64,000 nucleotides of DNA, taken from NCBI GenBank assembly GCA_944472135.2, contig OX235267.1:20691452-20755451 (forward strand), written 5' to 3'. The notes below the pieces were generated by a model. It had not been told where the DNA came from and ran no database searches. It worked only from the letters and a program-made list of their open reading frames with translations. Source of the DNA: Trichobilharzia regenti (lineage: Eukaryota > Platyhelminthes > Trematoda > Strigeidida > Schistosomatidae). Shown here one piece after another: positions 56,001 to 64,000 of this stretch. Made by a program: the position numbers and the translations under genes. How positions within the stretch are numbered: the first letter of the stretch is position 1; the number at the start of each line of letters is the position of its first letter.

Positions 56001-58297
56001 ATTCATAATTTATTTAGTGTCATTTTCAAGTTTAAGAAGGTGTATCATCATCAACAGTTACTGTTCAGAATAATTAACCAGACTGTTAGTTTCTCTTGTA
56101 AATGAGTGAAATACTAATACATTCAACAGAACAATGAAATACTATCAAAATATATTCATGAAATGTTAAATGACAATGGAAATTTCAAAAGTTGTTGTTG
56201 TTGTTTAAATTTTCTAATTGTAGATTCCTTGAAACAGCTGAGCGAAGCTGAAGCACTACACGCTGAAACAATTACTGAATTGGAGAAAACTCGCAAATTA
56301 TTGAGCGTTCAATATAAGATAAATAAGGATTATCAAAGTGAAATAAAAGAATTGACTGAACGCCTAACAGATTTAAAAGCTGAGTCAGAACAACGTTTAC
56401 ATGAGTATGCTAAATTATTAGATATTCGTGCAGTTCGAATACAACAGTTAGAGAAACAAATTCGTGATTTAGCTTATGGGTCAAACAAACGCAAGGTAAG
56501 TACTTTAACACTGTGTTCAATACTTGTTCATGGTTAACACGTTTTCTAAGGCAACATCAGTAAGTAGGATAAAGTATAAGTATTGTAGACGAAAGGATGA
56601 TCAAAGGACTTAAACAGTGATTCCCTCATATTGGGAAGTTATAGTTTCAATGGCACTGATGAAGACAAGGTTGCCTGCTATATTAACATATGATTGCCGA
56701 AAGGAGCAAGGGGTCCAGGTGTTACTAATGACCTTGAAAAGATATTTGTCTGGACACAGAAAAGAAACAAACTGAAAGAACAGGACAGTAAGGAATTTCT
56801 ACATTAAAACCAAAATGGCAAGAGGGACGTTTATCTAGGATGTGTATTTGTATTAAGTTTATTACCTGTGACCAGTCTCCTAAATATTTTAATGTCTAAT
56901 TATCGATCTATATAATAGCCCCAAAGGAAAGCTGTAACATGGTTTGAAGGGAACTGGTAGTTAGTGTTCATAGTGTAAACCGTGTTTAAAGTATGCTGAT
57001 TAGTCACACTATGAGAAATAATGTATCTTTTAAGCTGTAAATGTTAACTAAAATCTATCTTTCACGCACATAATTTGTTCACGGCATGTCTGCACACTGT
57101 GGTGTACTATTATTTGATGTCAGCTGTCTGAAAAATCAATCTTCAGGAATCCATTTGATGCATAACTTAAGCTTATTGACAGTCGTCAGAATGGTGTGTC
57201 TGCGAATTCAAGAAGGTTCATTTCCCTCTTTCAGAGTGGAACTCACAAAATCTGGTACCACTCTGTTTGTAATTGACTTCCATGTGGTACTGGATTATGT
57301 AGGAAAATCGGCCATCAGATAACAGAGATTTTCGTCTGTCTAGTTGAGTATTAATTGAAACATGCGGACCAGATGTGGAATTATTCAGTAAGCTGAGTGA
57401 AAGGCCACTATTTTAATCTCTAAATGTGGATAAATCTTTGTGAGAAATCTAGGAACTTCTTTTGTATATGTTAGCATAGCTTATAGTTAGTGATGATCCA
57501 TTCATTGTGTGAGATGAAAGAAGTTTCAATCATTCACCTTCACTTCAGATAACACCATTAATTTAAGCTTTGAAGCATAAAGATAACTGTTTAAGTTTGA
57601 GCAAGCATTCCCAGTCGGTAAAAATACCCGATAAAAAAAAATTTGGGGTAGTTTTAAACTTTATTTTGCAGTCTTTTAGAATTTTTTAAAAATTTGCAGT
57701 ACCTGAGCTGTATTTCTAATGTTCAAAGTTAACCTTTGTTGTATTATTCTCTCTACAATCATTCTTAAGTATTCTTAAGTAAAGTGATATGATTTTAACT
57801 ATAAACCTGGTGTCCCTCAATCTACTTAAAATAAAAACAGTTGTGCAGTATTTATTTGAATGATTGCTGAGTGATGAAACCAAGCATATTTATTAGAGTG
57901 GAATTAGGATGTAGTCGATAAGCGATTGGCCTTCACAGCTCAGTTAACGCGAAATGTAACCTATATTACATAAATCTGTGAACAGAACGCTTAGTTGTTA
58001 GTTGTCGCCCTAACGCTCCTTCAACTCTATATAAATAAGAAAAACTCAGTATTCCAGGAGAAAACACAACTCACTTGAGAATTTAATAAAAGTAAATAAT
58101 ATACTCAGTAATCTTTAACTCATTTTGCAATGCCTTCTTTGTAGTATTGACTGATAACTCTTTTGTTTTTCTGTTATATAAATGAACTTTATCTAAGTTA
58201 TACTATTTTTCAAATTTAGGCTGTACCAGGTGATCACTTGTCAAGCGATATAATTTCAACGGATGATGCATTGAAACCTGGAGAAAGTCTAATTGAG
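37913..58297 (+). CDS. RPGRIP1L: RPGRIP1L-like ciliary transition-zone protein (nephrocystin-8 family), 11 exons, 3' end off window
   Basis: The family builds the ciliary transition zone with other nephrocystins and gates ciliary protein entry. Eleven exons (listed separately) join with compatible phases into 1638 nt, or 546 codons, without a stop. The match to vertebrate RPGRIP1L is collinear from the N-terminal block (LEDQYLRLYDDYLTLKKHAC, then MATKILRLASDK) through the coiled coils to KTRKLLSVQYKINKDYQSEI, HEYAKLLDIRAVRIQQLEKQ and the linker ending KPGESLIE, just before the first C2 domain. The visible protein is almost all coiled coil, rich in Glu, Gln, Lys and Leu. The C2 domains must lie past the right edge: I found no matching exon in 58298-64000. 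The start codon at 37913 is the first in-frame ATG after a stop at 37883, but an acceptor-like tatag there leaves open an upstream exon. Orthology to RPGRIP1L rather than RPGRIP1 is inferred. Confidence 0.92.
38089..38215 (+). CDS. RPGRIP1L: RPGRIP1L exon 2
   Basis: Separated from exon 1 by a 51-bp intron. Encodes MATKILRLASDKNDTEPGAV and then a coiled coil (EQIEVLERKNEALTRK). Donor gtgggt, phase 0. Confidence 0.9.
40939..41143 (+). mobile_element. tRNA-derived SINE, family 1 copy 1
   Basis: The head gtgcgtcggtggcacagtgg ... ggggttcgagcccacgccgg folds as a tRNA: a 7-bp acceptor stem GTGCGTC/GGCGCAC, an A box (ggcacagtggttaggac) and a B box (ggttcgagccc). The body (atatctatggtcggcctgca, then atatccatgctgaaaattcc) ends in caagctgtaaatcaaaaat plus an A-rich tail. 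Copies at 41304 and 43838 (inverted) and a 3' fragment at 62806 define the family. Located in intron 2 of the RPGRIP1L-like gene. Confidence 0.9.
41304..41499 (+). mobile_element. tRNA-derived SINE, family 1 copy 2
   Basis: Same order as copy 1, with a more eroded head (gggcttcggggcacagtggt) and a changed B box (ggttcgatccc). It ends gctgtaaacaaaaataaaa. It lies about 160 bp after copy 1. Confidence 0.88.
42424..42477 (+). CDS. RPGRIP1L: RPGRIP1L exon 3 (54 bp)
   Basis: Eighteen codons, LTLVQNQLNVQKQRVGSA, between acceptor attccag and donor gtatgt, phase 0 at both ends. Fits the RLISAKQQLQTQGYR segment of the vertebrate protein. It follows a 4.2-kb intron. Confidence 0.8.
43689..43795 (+). 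CDS. RPGRIP1L: RPGRIP1L exon 4 (weakly conserved linker)
   Basis: Starts ASSVNVQTTNRNSVIDEKSI and ends QNSAL. Chosen because it alone joins phase 0 of exon 3 to the phase needed by exon 5, restoring NSALEKTIQKL, which parallels NSLLEEARGEI. Acceptor gccagaaag, donor gtaaga. A SINE starts only about 43 bp downstream. Confidence 0.7.
43838..44026 (-). mobile_element. tRNA-derived SINE, family 1 copy 3 (inverted)
   Basis: The reverse complement begins gtgcgtcggtggcacagtgg and ends with the gctgtaaatc tail and an A-run. The tRNA-like head is almost the same as in copy 1. It is antisense to the RPGRIP1L-like gene, just after exon 4. Confidence 0.9.
45687..45830 (+). CDS. RPGRIP1L: RPGRIP1L exon 5
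   Basis: Encodes EKTIQKLSEQLKERDELIGQ and further coiled coil to EQVTSKQ. Acceptor gatttag, donor gtaaat, phase 2. Confidence 0.88.
46496..46800 (+). other. Unassigned cysteine-containing open frame in an RPGRIP1L intron
   Basis: An open stretch of about 95 codons with SQLCTCATATCSCPCNHT near its start. It shows no family resemblance, lies inside intron 5, and fits none of the exon phases. Most likely chance. Confidence 0.2.
48097..48222 (-). repeat. SINE family 2, inverted partial copy (left arm)
   Basis: Reverse complement of the family 2 B-box-to-3' body, pairing with 48369-48497 to form an inverted repeat with arms of about 125 bp and a loop of about 146 bp. Confidence 0.85.
48255..48535 (+). 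mobile_element. tRNA-derived SINE, family 2 copy b
   Basis: The head gggtcccagtggcttaatgg ... cgccttgtaaccggaaggtc ... gggttcgaatcccggtgggt is a clear tRNA-like sequence. TTGTAAC in the anticodon loop is Thr(TGT)-like, and both A and B boxes are intact. The body gctgaagagtcccaaactag ... cagctgtccagtactcccag follows. It lies in intron 5 of the RPGRIP1L-like gene. Confidence 0.85.
48638..48890 (+). CDS. RPGRIP1L: RPGRIP1L exon 6
   Basis: Encodes VALQENIDLIRTQRELREKQ and a long heptad-bearing stretch to LQLKILE. Acceptor actacag, donor gtaatc, phase 0. Confidence 0.9.
49850..49923 (+). CDS. RPGRIP1L: RPGRIP1L exon 7 (74 bp)
   Basis: Encodes LQYAYDDAKRENEALKESNE and KLLT. Acceptor ttcttag, donor gtaatt, phase 2. 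Equivalent to INDLEKERELLKENYDKL. Confidence 0.88.
51095..51167 (+). pseudogene. tRNA-Gly-like pseudogene or SINE head
   Basis: The stretch gcgtccgtggttctgtgata ... gactccttacgtgg ... caggttcgactcccgaccga aligns with eukaryotic tRNA-Gly over its length, and A-box and B-box sequences are recognisable. The anticodon arm has an enlarged loop and the acceptor ends pair poorly, so it is not functional. No conserved SINE body follows that matches the other families. Confidence 0.6.
53810..54086 (+). CDS. RPGRIP1L: RPGRIP1L exon 8
   Basis: Begins AFAIKSDQNWTMKEQKLRGQ (compare SAFSAAHEEQWKLKEQQLK) and ends THMFAQ. Gln/Ser-rich after the coiled coil. Acceptor atatag, donor gtagtt, phase 0. Confidence 0.88.
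54994..55120 (+). CDS. RPGRIP1L: RPGRIP1L exon 9
   Basis: Encodes ITGFDVEELEDAIMILRERK (compare INADELSEALLLIKAQK) and ends EQNK. Acceptor tatacag, donor gtgagt, phase 1. Confidence 0.88.
56224..56495 (+). CDS. RPGRIP1L: RPGRIP1L exon 10 (most conserved)
   Basis: Encodes HAETITELEKTRKLLSVQYK, INKDYQSEI, LLDIRAVRIQQLEKQIRDLA and YGSNKRK. This is nearly residue for residue the vertebrate block before the C2 domains. Acceptor ttgtag, donor gtaagt, phase 0. Confidence 0.95.
58220..58297 (+). CDS. RPGRIP1L: RPGRIP1L exon 11
   Basis: Twenty-six codons, AVPGDHLSSDIISTDDALKP then GESLIE, equivalent to [21 protein letters not shown]. Acceptor aatttag, donor gtatgt, phase 0. The next exon should open the first C2 domain. 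Confidence 0.88.
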
Positions 58298-59099
58298 GTA
58301 TGTGTGCATCAAGAGCAGGAAGATTTAAATGAAAGAAATCCTTTTGCATTTTCAATCTATAAGTGTTGATTAAATATTTTTTTATTTGGTAAGAAATCAT
58401 TTGCAGTAGATAAATTATTATTGCTGTGTTCCATTCAACACATGATCTATGAATAAGTGCAACCCCATTCAGTTTTATTACTCTGCTCACTGAACGCAAG
58501 CATATAAAAAATTCCACATAAGCTATAAATCATCTTCGCCACTTCAAATTTTTATCAATGGAATACGCTTGTCTCTGTGCGAAAGTGGCAGGACTTTGTT
58601 AAAATAGGTGTCCACTTCAGAGAAACTGTTTTTTTCTTCACAAAACTCTTCGTTATGAAATTCTACTGACTAGTATCAGATACAAAACACTGATCAAACA
58701 TCATTTTGGATGAAAATTTTTGTACAGTGCGAAAAACAAATGGTGAAACTTATGAGGACTCACGCACACTATTAGACTTGACATTCGAACATGTTTTCAA
58801 GTTGCTAGAACGAAGTGTTAGCCCCGAAACACCTATCAACACTTAACACATCCATCAAAATGTTAAATAAGCATCACATAGAATGAGGACGAGACATCCT
58901 CAAAAAAGGGCTAACCAGCATTGCTAAACAAAAAAACGATAGGGCTAATACTTCATAATGACAAATGACTTCCTGAACACAGCTAGTGCAGTGTTCAAGC
59001 TGGAGGAAGCCCATAGATTTTATTTTTTCTTATTTTTAAGACATCAATAGATCTGTGCCTTATAACATATTTTTTCGAATCGCTGACATGATAATATGC
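58298..59099. other. RPGRIP1L intron, no firm element
   Basis: AT-rich intronic sequence. A short plus stretch around 58730-58850 (GETYEDSRTLLDLTFEHV) may be part of the degraded retroelement that follows but was not recognised. Confidence 0.4.
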
Positions 59100-59850
59100 G
59101 AACAGATACAAATAACATCAGTTGGATTACCCATATCGGGACTAATAGCTGAAGCTGCTTTGCAAAGACCGAGTATTCAATTACGACAGTAATAATCTAA
59201 GAGCACACGAAATAAATTAGGTATGAACATTATTCAAAAGAGCTAAAACACATTTCAGCACTCCGTTCCTGAGCAGAATAGTAAATAAATATTTATTAAT
59301 TGTCTTCAAGAAGAATGGATCCCTGTACAGCTTCATCAAAAAATGCCTTAAAGTCAAGTCAAATTACCGGCCAGGAATCATCCCCAGAAACCACAAGCAA
59401 ATTCACGATAAAATATATGAAGAATACTTCTAAAACAGCGGCTAGAAAACTAAAACCATTTGTGATAAATATCGCGCATAAACCAACACAATCACTTCAT
59501 TGAATACTATACAAATCGAAAACCTAACAGTAGAAAAAAATAAGAAATGCATGTTTTGTGAAAAACACTATACAGGTCAAAGTGCCCCCTTCAACGTCGA
59601 ATTCAAGAATATAAACTAGACGTTAATGAACACAACATATATTCCATGACACCAGCCCCTATAGACAACTAGGGACACTAAGTGGGCTGAGAAAATATAT
59701 AAATTTTAAGAAGCGCAAGTACTAAAAGTATCAGATATTTTCCAAAAGCCTGGTATTCATACCAGTTTCCACTGCTTCAGCCAACCAAGAACAGGTCCCA
59801 TTACAAAAAGGCCGAATTCCAGGTAATGAGACTATTGACACCAATAAAAA
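59100..59850 (+). pseudogene. Degraded Penelope-like retroelement remnant
   Basis: Pieces in several frames read in the order expected for Penelope-like elements: an RT piece (SVGLPISGLIAEAALQR), a connector (FKRAKTHFSTPF, FIKKCLKVK), KLKPFVINIAHKPTQS, a remnant of the GIY-YIG cysteine part (KKCMFCEKHYTGQS) and a C-terminal YFPKAWYSYQ piece. Many stops and frameshifts. It belongs to a different family from the copy at 11584-12910. Confidence 0.7.
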
Positions 59851-60670
59851 TTAATATAAGGGTAAAAACATCTGAAGACAATCAGTTATGCCAAATGTAA
59901 TCAAGAGAGATAGTTATATCTTCTGTAGGCAGTTCCGAAAAACCTCATCACATTGAAATAATCGCTGATAATTTTGCCTAGAAGGAAAGAAAGAAAGCTT
60001 GGCGACTCAACTCCGACAACATAGCTGCATAAAATTTAGCCACCTAAACTGCTAATCTTCCGCATTATTTCAAACAGTTTACCATAATAAAAACAACTTG
60101 GTAAGATTTCAGAGAACTTCTAGGCTTTTGTCATGTGCTGAAACTGCAGCATAAGCAATATACTGTTTAACATACAGCTCTAGCTAAAGGAGGTCGATCA
60201 GTTGATAAAGTAGGAAGCTTCCATAGACTATGGTGACTCAAGCATATACACTCATTGTCTTCACCAGCTAATTGTGATAGCTGGTGCAAAAGCAAACGAA
60301 TTTTGAGGTGATTAACACATAGTGGGATATCAACCATTGGTTTCATTCCTATGAAGGAAGTAAAGGTTATTAGGATAGATTCAAAGAATGTCTGCATAAT
60401 TTATCTGAAACTGCTTATATTTAGTTGGTTTAGGGGAAAACTATTCACACCACATTCCTCTTTTGAATGAAACATTACATTTAACTCTACTAGTTCTTCA
60501 GTTATCAGGTAAAATTCTAGTAAATTTGGTTAACTTTATAAAACATGAGATTTAGCCGTTATTAGGAAACATCTATGTCAATAATAAATGCTTCTGTTTC
60601 ATAGGAAATCAAAAACAAGAAATTATACTGTGTAGTTTAAAAAAAAATGCATTTTACATTCTAGCTGTTA

Positions 60671-62099
60671 CTGTTACAAAAACTCGTTCCCTCCCTAGGC
60701 TTCTCAAATGATCCAAAGCAGTTTGCTTACAAACAGGGTAGAAGTACTTTGGATGCTGCTGCTGTGTTTCATCACAACATTGTATCCTCCTCAGACAAAG
60801 GGGCCAAGTATGTCCGTTGTACTTTCCTTGATTACATATCTGCTTTTGACTCTGTACCTAGAGGCCTTTTGTTAAACAAGCTTAGCCTAATCAAAAATTC
60901 AATTCAATAATTAATATGACCCGTCGCACAAGAGGTGGCTCTCGTGGCCCAAGTGGTCTAGTGGATAACGCTTTGGCGTTTGAAACTATGGGCACTGGGT
61001 TCGAGCCTCGGTGGGAACATCATCACTCACTGAGAAATGCAGGTACATCCAGTGACGAGTCCCAAATAGGACGAAATGCGCATCCTGGATTCCACTGCTA
61101 GTCACCATCCACCAGTTGTATACTAAGCTTAGCCTCACAGAAACTGAGTCCTGGGCTATCAACTGGCTGCACTCTTACTTCTCCAATAGGATGCAGTACA
61201 CGGTATATAATGGTGTAGCTTCCTCTCCTTTGCTTACTGAAGCTGGTGTTCCTCAGGGTGCTGTTCTCTCGCCGTTTCTCTTTTCCTTCTTCTTACATGA
61301 CTTACCTCTCTCAGACGAAATCAACTTCGTCAAATATGCAGATGACCTGACTGTTTCGCTTCCCGTTAAGTCTCAGTCAGACTGCTTCAAATTAAATAGC
61401 TTCCTGTCGGACATCAGTCAGTGGTCTAAACTAAATGGCCTCATGCTGAATCCCTCAAAATGCCAGACTGTCGACTTCTCCTTTAGGCATAAACGAGATC
61501 TACAAACACTAGTAAGCACTCATGATGCCAGTAGAATTGAGGGGACTATAATTGAAACAAAGTCTAATGCAAAATACCTCGGATTAGTTATATCTTCCGA
61601 CCTTACTTGGTCATCTCATATCCAAATGATTTCCAAGAAAGTGTTTCGTCTAACCTACTACATTAAGAAACTCAGACTAACTGGAGTCCCTCAACCTCTG
61701 CTTTCACAATTTGTCAACTCTCGTATCCTACCTATTCTACTTTACTGCTCCCCGTTAGTCTTTCCTGGGTTACTGAAAAAGGATTATACCATCCTGAGAA
61801 GGATGTTGAAGGTAGTTAGTAGGACTAGCGGTGTAAAACTCAGTCAGCTCGTCACTACATTAGTGGATAAGCATCTGAATACATGCGAGAAATGGTCTAA
61901 AACCATACTCTCTGACCCCCAACACCCCCTCTATTCCCAACTCTCTCCTTGCATCTCATCAGGTAGAACCAGAAATCAGTACAAAATAATATATGCTCGT
62001 ACAACCAAGTATAGGAACTCAACGATACCATATTTGGCCCGTGTTCTAAGTGACAGAGACAATGTTAAGCGTGAAACCTATGACTTGCTTTGTTGTTAA
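60671..62099 (+). pseudogene. Non-LTR retrotransposon RT, interrupted by a tRNA-derived insertion
   Basis: The first part (60671-60888) has SNDPKQFAYKQGRSTLDAAA and CTFLDYISAFDSVPRGLLL. After the insertion the second part (61125-62099) resumes in the same frame at KLSLTETESWAINWLHSYFS, with AGVPQGAVLSPFLFSFFLHD and VKYADDLTVSLPV, the catalytic YADD box. It ends YLARVLSDRDNVKRETYDLL at a stop at 62099. RT is intact apart from the insertion, but no endonuclease precedes it, so the element is 5'-truncated. A 3' UTR of about 370 bp ends in an A-run at 62458-62471. The group is Jockey/CR1-like by motif; not resolved further. Confidence 0.88.
60889..61124 (+). mobile_element. tRNA-derived insertion (SINE-like) within the RT, flanked by an 11-bp duplication
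   Basis: The 236-bp insert carries a tRNA-like region (ggcccaagtggtctagtgga as A box, gggttcgagcctcggtggg as B box) and a body with gacgagtcccaaataggacg, related to the family 2 body. AAGCTTAGCCT occurs at 60878-60888 and again at 61125-61135. Removing the insert and one copy restores one RT reading frame. Confidence 0.85.
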
Positions 62100-62471
62100 T
62101 AACATAATTTTGGCCCTTGTTATTTCCCCCTTATACTCTCTTATTTGTACTCTATAGTGAACAACCTTCTTAAACATACTTAGCTACTTAATATTATTAT
62201 CATTGGCTTACTTTTTTTGTACTTTACTGTATTCCTTCTTTTGTATATCTACTGGGTCCGACTATATTATCACTATGATTATTACAAAATTGTCCTGTCA
62301 TTAACCATCATGTAATATTAGTTTTGTGGTTGTTCTTTGTTCGGCACTATTTAACTGACAATCTTGTTTGTGAACGCCACTATCACCATCTTAAAAATTT
62401 TGTATTATGCAGGTTTACTCACACTACCACAAACAAACACTGCATTAGTGCTGACAATAAAAAAAAAAAAC
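62100..62471 (+). other. 3' UTR and A-tail of the RT element
   Basis: Non-coding, T-rich sequence ending in a run of about 12 A at 62460-62471, taken as the retrotransposon 3' tail. Confidence 0.6.
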
Positions 62472-62805
62472 CCTGAAATGTTTATTTTATGATTGTTTAG
62501 TGTTGTTCAATCAAATTAACTGATCATCTTGGCTATAAACATTCTTAAGAACATTTCATAACTTCTTGTATGATTATAGCTGTTACTGTTCACCACCCAT
62601 ACACATATCATAGCTTCCACTACCCAATACTGAAATATTTTTTTTCATTATCGGTGTTTATCTTCCTTTCTACTTGGTATTTTATTTGCATTTTTTTGTT
62701 GTTATTTCTGTGTTTCTTTTTTGGTTTTTTTGTTGTGTTTTTTTATATTTATTTTTTTTGTAATACCCCTTTTAAATGTACGATAAAATTAGATGCAATA
62801 TTGTA

Positions 62806-62879
62806 GATATGCGCTGAAAATTCCACACTGTACCACAAGTACTGTTTCTGGAATAAAAGCGAAATTGTTAAAAAAAAAA
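62806..62879 (+). repeat. 3' fragment of SINE family 1
   Basis: Reads atatgcgctgaaaattccac ... gtaccacaagtact and ends in an A-run, matching the 3' half of copies 1-3. The tRNA-like head is absent. Confidence 0.6.
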
Positions 62880-64000
62880 GTTAGCTATTATCAAAAACCA
62901 CCACTAAATTAAAAACTACAGTAAATTAGTCAACAAAGGAGGTACTTTTCGTAGAAGTTCAGGTCTCATAACGTCTTCCTGTCGTTTGCTTCCAATCACC
63001 TAATAACAATTTCCTAGCTTATTTAAGAGATCTGCCTAAACAATATTGCATTAAATACCTTTAGAATTCGACTTAATTACATTATTCTGCAACTACTAGG
63101 TTAACTATCTAGCTGTCGATTGTTCATTTTATTGCTTTGAATTCAAAATTATTGTCAAAATGAATGAAGCAACAGACAGCATTTCACACAGAGTTACAAC
63201 TGACTTAGGAGATTGTAATTTTCTGAATATATATTTTAAAAATTTAAGGCAATATTAATGACTGAATACATCTAATAGCTTAGATTAAAACCCAAAACAT
63301 TTTTATTTCTAATAATACAACTGTTGATTTTAATCATCCCAGGTATTCCCGTGCAAGGTTCAGGTTAATACGCAAGAAATTTCTGTGTTTCTTCTTCATG
63401 AATTACAAAATTCGCTACACTCTTCATGTCAACGATGAATCTGCATATATTACACTGATTTTTGACACCAAGTTTGGCACACAACAATTCAATGGTTTGT
63501 TCTGCTTATAACAATCGGACTATGTTGCATAAATTGTAACGTCTATTGTAAAGGCAACAATAATTTTTGTGAAACTGGAGAAGTTTCTGTAAAAGAAAAG
63601 TAGGGCAGGGGTGTAATTCTGCAGAGAAATGATTAGGCAACCTAATGTTTCTATTAGAAACAAACAGTGCCTAAAAATGTCTATTGTCATGGTATTTTTC
63701 TTTACTCGATTCAAAATCGCCATATAGCATATAATAAACAGTTATTCTGAGAAAAATTCATAAATTTGGTCATGTCATTTGATGAAAAATTTGTGCGTCA
63801 ACTCATTTACGTCTGTACAGAATGCATCAATGAACTACATTGCATCTTTAGTGGGAAAGTGCAGTTTGTACAATTTTCTGATGACGCAGATCTACGAACA
63901 ATTAACACTTTCTAATAATAATTAGAAGAAGAAGAATGCAACTCGCACATTTTTATTTAGGTTAAAATAAAGATATTAATGACAAAATTTGGGAAACAGA
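62880..64000. other. Intronic sequence to the window end, no firm gene
   Basis: AT-rich. A plus frame at 63302-63510 contains YKIRYTLHVNDESAYITLIF, faintly OB-fold-like, with an acceptor-like ccag at 63339-63342. It does not look like the next RPGRIP1L exon. Confidence 0.35.

Noticed and set aside
63343..63430. Next RPGRIP1L exon (first C2 domain) after the ccag at 63342
   Set aside because: In the phase required by exon 11 it reads VFPCKVQVNTQEISVFLL and meets a stop with no good donor, and it does not resemble the RPGRIP1L C2 domain.
1..64000. Prokaryotic features: operons, CRISPR, terminators, Shine-Dalgarno sites
   Set aside because: GT-AG introns, eukaryotic genes and retrotransposons throughout; no array of spaced identical repeats seen.

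Overview
The window reads as nuclear DNA of a parasitic flatworm, most likely a schistosome. It is AT-rich, with two multi-exon genes whose 5' introns are tiny and whose later introns run to kilobases. The introns and intergenic space hold BEL/Pao, Ty3/gypsy, Penelope-like and non-LTR retrotransposons and tRNA-derived SINEs, as in published schistosome genomes. The species call is inference. I saw no prokaryotic gene, operon, CRISPR array or intact tRNA/rRNA gene.

Two host genes are arranged head to head. On the minus strand, 18991 down to 1639 and on past the left edge, is an AP180/CALM (PICALM-type) clathrin assembly protein. I resolved 16 coding exons that join in frame for 653 codons: an ANTH domain, then a disordered tail with DLL-type motifs. 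On the plus strand, 37913 to 58297 and on past the right edge, is an RPGRIP1L (nephrocystin-8-like) ciliary transition-zone protein. I resolved 11 exons that join in frame for 546 codons and cover the N-terminal coiled-coil part; its C2 domains lie outside the window.

The roughly 18.9 kb between the two start codons is largely a transposon cluster. In order it holds a BEL/Pao deletion derivative on plus (21066-23095), an inverted BEL/Pao derivative on minus (23096-26823) joined to it tail to tail, a truncated Ty3/gypsy gag-protease-RT on minus (26824-28781), a short RT scrap (29340-29408) and a nearly full-length CR1-like element on plus (29540-34690). A repeat of about 170 bp follows in tandem. 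The two BEL/Pao copies share the same gag frameshift, and each has a different internal deletion that leaves a new long open frame.

The introns carry a decayed Penelope-like element with the RT motif changed to YVND (11584-12910), a second degraded Penelope-like remnant (59100-59850), a non-LTR RT (60671-62471) split by a tRNA-derived insertion with an 11-bp target-site duplication, and several tRNA-derived SINE families, one of them in an inverted pair. The two host genes have no evident functional link: one acts in clathrin-mediated endocytosis, the other in the cilium. I found no convincing new defence or regulatory system. The most unusual items are the rearranged BEL/Pao pair with its gag-fusion frames and the very small AP180 introns.
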